Origin: Gammaproteobacteria bacterium
GTDB taxonomy: Bacteria > Pseudomonadota > Gammaproteobacteria > Steroidobacterales > MnTg04
DNA length: 7,626 nucleotides
Assembly (NCBI GenBank): GCA_027297845.1
Contig: JAPUHG010000277.1
Span: forward strand, 1 to 7,626
Reading direction: 5' to 3'
Under the pieces are notes generated by a model. The model was not told the origin of the DNA and did not search any database. It was given only the letters and a program-made list of their open reading frames with translations. Made by a program: the position numbers and the translations under genes. Below, one piece after another: positions 1 to 5,144 of the stretch. The stretch's first letter is position 1. Each line of letters opens with the position of its first letter.

Positions 1-1
1 C

Positions 2-187
2 GATCTGATTGAGGCGGTCCAGTACGACAACGCCGCCATCGAATACTTCGATACCTCCTGTTTCTCGGGCGAATACGTCGCTGGCGATGTCAGCGAGGAA
101 TACCTGCAAAGACTCGAAAAGGAGCGTTCAGACGGGGCCAAGGCGGAACGCGTTGGCGACGACAGCGAACTCCAGCAGGCAGTCTGA
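2..187 (+). CDS. purF: Amidophosphoribosyltransferase, C-terminal end (partial)
   Basis: The open frame enters from the left edge and stops at TGA 185-187, leaving the last 61 residues. They begin DLIEAVQYDN and continue with SCFSGEYVAGDVSEEYLQ and a GAKAER tail. This matches the C-terminus of E. coli-type PurF (DLIxAV, then FxxSVFNGxYVTxDVxxxYL). PurF transfers the amide nitrogen of glutamine to PRPP to give phosphoribosylamine, the first committed step of purine synthesis in the cytosol. Neither the N-terminal glutamine amidotransferase domain nor the PRPP-binding loop is in the window, so activity cannot be judged here. The next gene begins 24 bases downstream on the same strand with no visible terminator between, so the three rightward genes may share a transcript. 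The identification rests on this tail alone but the match is distinctive. Confidence 0.88.
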   Translation, partial: DLIEAVQYDNAAIEYFDTSCFSGEYVAGDVSEEYLQRLEKERSDGAKAERVGDDSELQQAV

Positions 188-211
188 CAACGATTCGCTC
201 CGCGGTTTTCG

Positions 212-1465
212 ATGACCATCCGGATCCTTATAATCGATGATGACCCGCAGTACCACAAGGTACTGGCGCGCCATATCAAGAGCGAATGGGCCGACGCCGA
301 TGTCAGAGCGCTGAGAAAAACCGACCGCTCCGCGGATGGTCCCCTGATTCCCGATGCCGTCAACGCCAGTGAATATCATGCGGTCCTGCTCGATCGGGCG
401 CCGTCCGGCCAGGACGGGTTGAAATGGTTGCGCGAATTCAAGCGGCGACCGGGATTTCCACCGGTGATCTTTATCATCGATCGGGGCAACGAATTGCTGG
501 CAGTCGAAGCGATCAAGGCGGGTGCGGAGGACTACTTGCTGAAAGAGGAGGTGAATCACGACCGCTTTATCGCGAGTTTACGTAGCGCGATCCGTAAACA
601 TAAAAGAACATCCGCGCTGCTCAGTCGTCGCCAGGCACTGGATGAAGCCTGCCGTTTCGGGGCGGTAAAAATACGCGGGCACCAATTCGTCCGTGAACTG
701 GGTAGCGGCGGCATCTCCTCGGTTTACCTCGCAGAGACGGAAAAAGAAAAAAAACTGGTGGTGTTAAAGGTGTTCAGGCTGGTGCCAGACATCGCCGAAG
801 CCGAAAGTTCTTTCGATCGCTTTATCCAGGAATACGAGGTGATATCAAGAATTCAGCACCCGAACATCGTGCAGATTTTCGACCTCGGCGTCGCCGACGA
901 CCACGCGTATATCACGATGGAGTATTTCGAAGAAGGCAGCCTGCGCACGAAAATGAAGCAGCCACTGCCAACCGCCATGGCGGTGGATTATCTGCGGCAG
1001 ATAGCCGGTGCGTTAATGACCGTTCATGAGGTCGGCATTTTACATCGTGACCTGAAGCCAGCGAATGTCATGCTGCGCCAGGACCAGTCGATTGCGCTGA
1101 TCGATTTTGGTCTGGCCAAACAAATGACGGTTGAGCAGGAAATTACCGGGTCTGGCGAAATTTTTGGTACGCCGTATTACATGAGCCCGGAACAAGGTCA
1201 TGCGGAACGAGTGGATGAGCGCAGCGACATCTACAGTCTCGGCGTGGTGTTTTTTGAAATGCTGAGCGGCGAAAAACCTTTTACCGCCGACACGCCGATG
1301 GCGGTTATTTACAAGCACAGCAATACCCCGCTGCCAAGGATGAGCGGGGCGTTGGCTGCCTTTCAGGAATTGCTGGACAGGATGCTTGCCAAACACCCGC
1401 ATGATCGTTTCCAGACGATGGAAGACTTGCTCAACTATGTGAATCGAAAGTGGCCGCAGCATTGA
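212..1465 (+). CDS. Response-regulator receiver / Hanks-type Ser-Thr protein kinase fusion
   Basis: The protein has 417 residues and two domains. Residues 3-125 form a CheY-like receiver: acidic pocket D9, D10, D11, likely phosphoacceptor D61 (LLDRAPSGQDGL) and beta-5 lysine K111 (AEDYLLK). The usual Thr/Ser after beta-4 appears to be Ile89 (VIFIIDRGNE). Residues 157-415 form a complete Hanks-type kinase: glycine loop LGSGGISSVYLAE (163-175), ATP-anchoring K186 (VVLKVF), helix-C Glu probably E207, catalytic loop HRDLKPANVM (278-287), DFG 298-300, GTPYYMSPEQ (319-328) and DERSDIYSLGVVFFEML. All key catalytic residues are present, so an active kinase is expected. I see no signal peptide or membrane segment, so it is probably cytosolic. 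It should phosphorylate Ser/Thr of unknown proteins, perhaps gated by phosphorylation of the receiver. No histidine kinase lies nearby. The ATG at 212 follows purF by 24 bases without a clear Shine-Dalgarno sequence, and the gene end overlaps miaE. Confidence 0.93.
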   Translation: MTIRILIIDDDPQYHKVLARHIKSEWADADVRALRKTDRSADGPLIPDAVNASEYHAVLLDRAPSGQDGLKWLREFKRRPGFPPVIFIIDRGNELLAVEAIKAGAEDYLLKEEVNHDRFIASLRSAIRKHKRTSALLSRRQALDEACRFGAVKIRGHQFVRELGSGGISSVYLAETEKEKKLVVLKVFRLVPDIAEAESSFDRFIQEYEVISRIQHPNIVQIFDLGVADDHAYITMEYFEEGSLRTKMKQPLPTAMAVDYLRQIAGALMTVHEVGILHRDLKPANVMLRQDQSIALIDFGLAKQMTVEQEITGSGEIFGTPYYMSPEQGHAERVDERSDIYSLGVVFFEMLSGEKPFTADTPMAVIYKHSNTPLPRMSGALAAFQELLDRMLAKHPHDRFQTMEDLLNYVNRKWPQH

Positions 1466-2106
1466 GCGACGCAGCCGTCCGCGCGGCGGCGGAACTCAGC
1501 GCCTTTCTTGGTGCGGAGACGCCGGCCGAATGGGTGGTAGAAGCGCTGCGCCAGACCGAAACACTGCTGCTCGATCATGCCAGTTGCGAATTGAAGGCGG
1601 CGTCAACGGCGCTGAGCCTGATGTTCCGCTATCCACGGCATCGTAAGCTGGTTTACCGGATGTCCCGGCTGGCGCGCGAGGAGCTCAGGCATTTCGAGCA
1701 GGTACGCGCGCTGATGGAAAAAAGAGACTGCGCCGATCGGCCGTTGACCGCGTCGCGTTATGCCGCCGGTCTGCGCAAGCTGGTCAGGAAAACCGAACCC
1801 GGTGCGCTGGTCGATATGCTGATCACGGGAGCCTTCATAGAAGCGCGATCCTGTGAGCGATTCGCGGCGCTGGCGCCGGAACTCGATGAGGAACTGGGAC
1901 GGTTCTACACAGGTCTGCTGGCCGCCGAAGCACGCCATTTCGAGCAATACCTGGCTCTCGCCGTCGAATATCATGCGGGCAGTGAGGAGGAATTGCAGGA
2001 GCGGATAGCGTTTTTTCGCAGCGCGGAAGCGGCTTTGTGTTGCGACCCGGATCCGCAGTTTCGTTTCCACAGTGGACTTCCGGTAGCTGGCCCGGACCAT
2101 TCATGA
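1450..2106 (+). CDS. miaE: tRNA-(ms2io6A37) hydroxylase, di-iron monooxygenase
   Basis: From the GTG at 1450 the protein has 218 residues. It shows the ferritin-like di-iron pattern of MiaE: E47 in DHASCELKAAS, E78xxH81 in REELRHFEQ, E131 in IEARSCERF and E160xxH163 in AEARHFEQY, plus the family's ending FRFHSG at 204-209. MiaE uses O2 to hydroxylate the isopentenyl group of ms2i6A at position 37 of tRNAs reading UNN codons; it acts after MiaA and MiaB, which are not in the window. The start is uncertain: GTG 1450 overlaps the kinase gene by 16 bases, while TTG 1462 overlaps its stop as TTGA and would remove four residues. Neither has a strong Shine-Dalgarno, so coupling to upstream translation is likely. 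The final residues (VAGPDHS) and the stop are encoded by the left arm of a large inverted repeat. Confidence 0.93.
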   Translation: MAAALSDAAVRAAAELSAFLGAETPAEWVVEALRQTETLLLDHASCELKAASTALSLMFRYPRHRKLVYRMSRLAREELRHFEQVRALMEKRDCADRPLTASRYAAGLRKLVRKTEPGALVDMLITGAFIEARSCERFAALAPELDEELGRFYTGLLAAEARHFEQYLALAVEYHAGSEEELQERIAFFRSAEAALCCDPDPQFRFHSGLPVAGPDHS

Positions 2107-2261
2107 TTGCACCCTCGCCCTCGCTTGATCCTTGCCTGCACATCGAATCTTCCTCCCTCGGAAATACACCGGGATATTCCGCTCGATCGGAATATCCGAT
2201 GTGCAAACAATGCTCTGCGCAATCATCACGGCGAATCATGAATGGTCCGGGCCAGATACCG
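2081..2261. repeat. 181-bp nested inverted repeat between convergent miaE and lpxH
   Basis: The outer arms are 2081-2108 and 2234-2261: 28 bp with a single mismatch (2086/2256), including 22 perfect consecutive pairs (2087-2108 with 2234-2255). Inside lie a second pair, TGCACATC (2137-2144) with GATGTGCA (2198-2205), and a central hairpin at 2172-2197. All three levels are nested around a similar centre. The left arm includes the last codons and stop of miaE; the right arm ends 7 bases before the lpxH stop. The layout (long terminal inverted repeats, under 200 bp, no coding capacity) resembles a miniature inverted-repeat element, but I see no convincing target-site duplication. It may instead, or also, fold as an RNA in the 3' region of either transcript. 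No T-tract accompanies the arms, so it is not a classical intrinsic terminator. Confidence 0.8.
2172..2197. other. Central 10-bp perfect hairpin in the miaE/lpxH spacer
   Basis: GGATATTCCG (2172-2181) and CGGAATATCC (2188-2197) are exact reverse complements around the six-base loop CTCGAT. It is the innermost level of the 181-bp nested repeat. It could be a stable RNA stem in either orientation or a protein-binding dyad. There is no adjacent run of T on either strand, so intrinsic termination is not supported. Confidence 0.65.
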
Positions 2262-2268
2262 CCGGCGA

Positions 2269-2991
2269 CTAATTAAGTTGGAGTAGCTGGATCCCGTTTT
2301 TGTCCCAGCGCACCATGCTGCCCTGTTCATACCAGGCGCCAAGCACGATGCGTTGCGCAGCGACTCCATTTTGCAGTTTGAAATCGTGCACGGCGGGCCG
2401 GTGCGTGTGTCCGTGCAACAACAAAGACACCTGCTGCCCGGTCATCAGGGTCTCGACCGCCTGCTGGTTGACGTCGCCAGTCTCCGCTGACTGCTGTTGC
2501 TGATAATGCGCGGATGCATCGCGGGCCTGGCGGGCAAAAGCGCGCCTTTCCGCCAGTGACTTCGCAAGGAACCGCTTTTGCCATTGCGGGTCGCGCACTT
2601 CTTTTCTGAATTCCTGGTATTCAAAGTCATCGGTACACAGCGCGTCGCCATGGCTCAACAACACGGTCTCGCCATACAACTCGAGTCGCGCGGGATCATC
2701 GATAAGTTGACAGCCGCTGGCGGCGGCAAACTGTTTACCAATCAGGAAATCTCGGTTGCCGTGCATCAGGTATACCGCAACGCCGGAGTCGCTGAGCACG
2801 CGCAGCTTTTGTTTTACCAACTCCGCAAATTCATCGTCGTCGTCATCGCCGACCCAGGCTTCGAACAGATCGCCGAGCAGGTACAAGGCATCGACCTGCC
2901 CGGCCTGTTTCTCCAGGAAGCTGAAAAAACGCTCGCTGATATCGGGTCGTTCGGGTGTCAGGTGAACGTCAGAGGCGAAAACTACAACCAA
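2269..2991 (-). CDS. lpxH: UDP-2,3-diacylglucosamine pyrophosphatase (LpxH)
   Basis: The 240-residue protein is a calcineurin-like metallophosphoesterase of the usual LpxH length. Metal-site residues are D8 and H10 (SDVHL), D41 (LLGDLFEAWVGDD), N79 (HGNRD), H114 (LLSHGDALCTDD) and H195, H197 (LLHGHTHRPA), matching E. coli LpxH numbering; LGAWYEQGSMV is also typical. LpxH hydrolyses UDP-2,3-diacylglucosamine to lipid X and UMP, the fourth step of lipid A synthesis, at the cytosolic face of the inner membrane. The start is a TTG at 2991: it aligns exactly with the family N-terminus, there is no in-frame ATG nearby upstream, and a GGAG lies 10 bases before it. The gene begins 7 bases after the cyclophilin stop, and its ribosome site lies within the end of that gene, which indicates coupled translation. 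Downstream it converges on miaE across the inverted repeat. Confidence 0.97.
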   Translation of the reverse strand: MVVVFASDVHLTPERPDISERFFSFLEKQAGQVDALYLLGDLFEAWVGDDDDDEFAELVKQKLRVLSDSGVAVYLMHGNRDFLIGKQFAAASGCQLIDDPARLELYGETVLLSHGDALCTDDFEYQEFRKEVRDPQWQKRFLAKSLAERRAFARQARDASAHYQQQQSAETGDVNQQAVETLMTGQQVSLLLHGHTHRPAVHDFKLQNGVAAQRIVLGAWYEQGSMVRWDKNGIQLLQLN

Positions 2992-2998
2992 TGGTGGC

Positions 2999-3589
2999 TT
3001 ACTCCGCAGACGACCCGGGTCTTTGCACTATCAGGGAGATTTTTTCGATGATCACCATGCTTTGCGGTGCATCGGTCGGGAACGGCCCGCCGGGACCGGT
3101 CGGAATGGCGGCAATGGCCTCGACCACCTCCATGCCTTCGACCACCTCGCCAAACACCGTATAACCCCAGCGGCTGGGGCTGGGGTCCAGACGGTTGTTA
3201 TCGCCAAGATTGATGAAAAACTGCGAGGTGGCCGTGTGTGGCAGATTGGTACGCGCCATTGCAATCGTGCCCGGCTGATTGCTCAACCCGTTGCCGGATT
3301 CATTCGGGATCGGTTTGCCAACCGGCTTTTCGCTGTAATCGACCAGGTAGCCGCCACCCTGGATCATGAAACCGGGGATGACCCGATGAAAAATCGTGTC
3401 GTCATATTGATCCTTTTTCACATACTCGAGGAAATTGTAAATGGTGATTGGCGCTTTTGCCGTGTCGAGTTCCACGACGATGTCTCCACGATTGGTCTCG
3501 ATCCTCACTTTCGGATAAAGCGGGAGTTCCTGAGCCTGCATCGTGGGCACAAAAAGCCCCAGGGTCAGCGCAACAATCAGTTTTTTCAT
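2999..3589 (-). CDS. ppiB: Exported cyclophilin-type peptidyl-prolyl cis-trans isomerase
   Basis: The 196-residue protein starts with a probable signal peptide: MKK, a hydrophobic core LIVALTLGLFV, then TMQA with likely cleavage near A19. A cyclophilin domain (about 27-190) follows: FHRVIPGFMIQGGG with catalytic R69 and Q77, NGLSNQPGTIAMAR, and ATSQFFINL. It interconverts cis and trans peptide bonds before proline, here presumably in the periplasm. Its place next to lpxH matches ppiB of E. coli and Pseudomonas, and the WGYTVFGEVVEGMEVVE region is PpiB-like. Those PpiB proteins are cytosolic, whereas the signal peptide recalls PpiA, so the symbol follows position rather than location. The ATG at 3589 is preferred over the adjacent upstream TTG (3592) because GGAGG lies six bases before it. 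It is the first gene of a two-gene leftward unit with lpxH. Confidence 0.92.
   Translation of the reverse strand: MKKLIVALTLGLFVPTMQAQELPLYPKVRIETNRGDIVVELDTAKAPITIYNFLEYVKKDQYDDTIFHRVIPGFMIQGGGYLVDYSEKPVGKPIPNESGNGLSNQPGTIAMARTNLPHTATSQFFINLGDNNRLDPSPSRWGYTVFGEVVEGMEVVEAIAAIPTGPGGPFPTDAPQSMVIIEKISLIVQRPGSSAE
3002..3005 (-). promoter_or_regulatory. Ribosome binding site supporting the TTG start of lpxH
   Basis: On the minus strand GGAG is read at 3005-3002, ten bases before the TTG at 2991. It lies inside the last codons of the upstream cyclophilin gene, whose stop TAA occupies 3001-2999. This supports the rare TTG start and coupling of the two genes. Confidence 0.6.
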
Positions 3590-3595
3590 CAACGA

Positions 3596-3600
3596 CCTCC
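3596..3600 (-). promoter_or_regulatory. Shine-Dalgarno GGAGG of the cyclophilin gene
   Basis: A consensus GGAGG is read on the minus strand at 3600-3596. It lies six bases from the ATG at 3589 but only three from the in-frame TTG at 3592, so it decides the start in favour of ATG. Confidence 0.75.
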
Positions 3601-3624
3601 GCTATGCCGTGGATGACAATGATA

Positions 3625-3637
3625 GGCCGAGTCGGCC
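3625..3637. promoter_or_regulatory. GGCCGA-G-TCGGCC dyad in the divergent spacer
   Basis: A perfect 6-bp inverted repeat with one central base lies in the 115-bp spacer between the divergently transcribed cyclophilin gene and gltX. It is flanked by similar sequences GATGACAATGATAG and GGATGATAG. It sits where an operator acting on either promoter could be, but it could equally be a chance GC-rich palindrome. Confidence 0.3.
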
Positions 3638-3667
3638 AATGGATGATAGCCTTGCCGGCACATGGTT

Positions 3668-3696
3668 TTGTCGCAGACAGGGGTTTTCGCTACCAT
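3668..3696 (+). promoter_or_regulatory. Putative sigma70-type promoter of gltX-cysS
   Basis: TTGTCG (3668-3673, four of six matches to TTGACA) and TACCAT (3691-3696, four of six to TATAAT) are separated by exactly 17 bases. Transcription would begin around 3703, only a base or two before the gltX ATG at 3705, giving a leaderless or nearly leaderless message. That fits the absence of a Shine-Dalgarno at a usable distance. The hexamers are only moderately good. Confidence 0.35.
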
Positions 3697-3704
3697 TGCC
3701 CGTC

Positions 3705-5144
3705 ATGAATAAAGTTGCCGTCACCACCCGTTTCGCACCGAGTCCAACCGGTCATACCCATCTCGGTAACCTGCGTACCGCGTTGTTCAACGCGCTGCTG
3801 GCGCTTGCCGCCGGCGGAGAGTTTCTGTTGCGCTCGGAAGATACCGATCGCGACCGCAGTGCCGAGAAATATCTCGATGCGATGTGTGATGATTTGCGCT
3901 GGCTGGGACTGGATTGGGATCTGGGTCCGGGCATGGAAGACCCTGCCGGTGAGCGCGGCCCGTTCCGGCAGTCGGAGAGACAGGCCATATACCAGGCCTG
4001 GTTCGACAAACTCAGCGAGCAGCGCCTGGCCTATCCGTGTTTTTGCAGTCGGCAGGATCTCGAAAGGTCGCGCAAGGCTCAGCAGCGGGCGGGCAGGGCG
4101 CCGCGTTATGCCGGTACCTGCCGCGAGCTGAGCGAGCAGGAAATCAAAGAGCGTCTGCTCGACGACCAGCGACCGACCCTGCGCTATCGGGTCGCAGATG
4201 AAGGGTTTGTCGAATTTTCCGACCTGGCCAAAGGGCCGCAGCGCTTCGAGCTGGCCGACATCGGCGATTTCATCGTGCGGCGTTCGGATGGTACACCGGC
4301 TTTTTTCTTTAGCAATGCGTTGGACGACTCCCTGATGGGTGTGACCCACGTGCTGCGCGGCGAGGATCATCTGGCCAATACTCCGCGGCAAATCGTCTTG
4401 CTGCGCTCACTGGGCCTGGAGGTGCCCGTGTACGGGCATTTATCGCTGATCGTCGGCGATGACGGCAAACCCCTTTCCAAGCGCCACGGTACGGGGAGCT
4501 TGAAAGACCTCAGGGAGCTGGGTTATCTGCCGTTGGCGCTGAACAATCACTTGTTTCGTCTCGGCCATGCCAGCGACAGCGGAGACCTGATGACCCTGGA
4601 CGAGATGACCGGGCATTTCGATTGCGCACATCTTGGGCGGGCGCCGGCGCGACACGACCCGGTGCAGCTCGATCACTGGCAGAAACTGGCGGTGATGAAA
4701 CTCAGCGATGAGGAAATCAAGACCTGGCTGGGAGCCGATGCCGATGGCGGTTATCTCGGTGGCATGGTGCCGGCGGATCAGGAGCAGGATTTCATCGGCC
4801 TGGTGCGTGATAACCTGCAGCGGCCCTCGCAGGCCGTCGCGTGGGCGAAAATACTGTTTGCCGATGAGCCGATCAGCGGCGAAATGATCAGCGCGGGTTT
4901 GAGCCATATCGAAGCCGGTTTTTTTGAGGACGCGGCTGGCTTGTGGAGCAAGGGGCACAGCAGCTTTCGCGATTTTTCCGGTCAGCTCAGCGAGAAGACC
5001 AAACACAAGGGCAAAAAGCTGTTCATGCCCTTGCGGGTGGCTTTGACCGGCGAGTTGCATGGTCCGGAGCTCGAGAAAATAGCCGCATTGATGGGGAAAG
5101 ACCGCGTGGAACGGAGATTTCTCGAGGCCGCCGAAAGATGTTGA
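3705..5144 (+). CDS. gltX: Glutamyl-tRNA synthetase with GluQRS-like zinc motif (GluRS2-like)
   Basis: This 479-residue class I synthetase ligates glutamate to tRNA in the cytosol. The Rossmann domain has RFAPSPTGHTHLGNLRTALFN (9-29; HIGH-like signature HLGN 19-22), RSEDTDRDRS (43-52) and the KMSKS-equivalent PLSKRHG (256-262). Zinc ligands appear to be C112, C114, Y135 and C139 (YPCFC, then RYAGTC). This Cys-x-Cys...Tyr-x3-Cys arrangement is the one known from GluQRS (YadB), not the Cys-x-Cys...Cys-x-His of E. coli GluRS. Unlike GluQRS (about 300 residues), a full C-terminal anticodon-binding region (roughly 320-479) is present, so this is a true synthetase, perhaps a GluRS2 paralogue. The ATG at 3705 is chosen because family homology begins there; the frame is open further upstream but crosses the cyclophilin gene. 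It overlaps cysS by 7 bases, so the two are probably an operon. Whether it charges tRNA-Glu, tRNA-Gln or both cannot be decided here. Confidence 0.93.
   Translation: MNKVAVTTRFAPSPTGHTHLGNLRTALFNALLALAAGGEFLLRSEDTDRDRSAEKYLDAMCDDLRWLGLDWDLGPGMEDPAGERGPFRQSERQAIYQAWFDKLSEQRLAYPCFCSRQDLERSRKAQQRAGRAPRYAGTCRELSEQEIKERLLDDQRPTLRYRVADEGFVEFSDLAKGPQRFELADIGDFIVRRSDGTPAFFFSNALDDSLMGVTHVLRGEDHLANTPRQIVLLRSLGLEVPVYGHLSLIVGDDGKPLSKRHGTGSLKDLRELGYLPLALNNHLFRLGHASDSGDLMTLDEMTGHFDCAHLGRAPARHDPVQLDHWQKLAVMKLSDEEIKTWLGADADGGYLGGMVPADQEQDFIGLVRDNLQRPSQAVAWAKILFADEPISGEMISAGLSHIEAGFFEDAAGLWSKGHSSFRDFSGQLSEKTKHKGKKLFMPLRVALTGELHGPELEKIAALMGKDRVERRFLEAAERC

Noticed and set aside
1040..1462. Antisense open frame of 140 codons within the kinase gene.
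   Set aside because: No recognisable motifs, and it lies entirely opposite conserved kinase subdomains.
2081..2261. Integron attC site as an explanation of the nested repeat.
   Set aside because: No RYYYAAC/GTTRRRY core sites at the arm ends, and no integrase or cassette array in the window.
2037..2276. A 79-codon open frame crossing the inverted repeat, with MNGPGQ readable from both arms.
   Set aside because: The repeated MNGPGQ is only a result of the arms being inverted copies; there is no ribosome site or domain, and it overlaps miaE in another frame.
3690..5060. Long open frames antisense to gltX (more than 200 codons each at about 3690-4391 and 4440-5060).
   Set aside because: They mirror the codon pattern of a GC-rich gene, show no recognisable domain, and lie opposite a clearly conserved synthetase.
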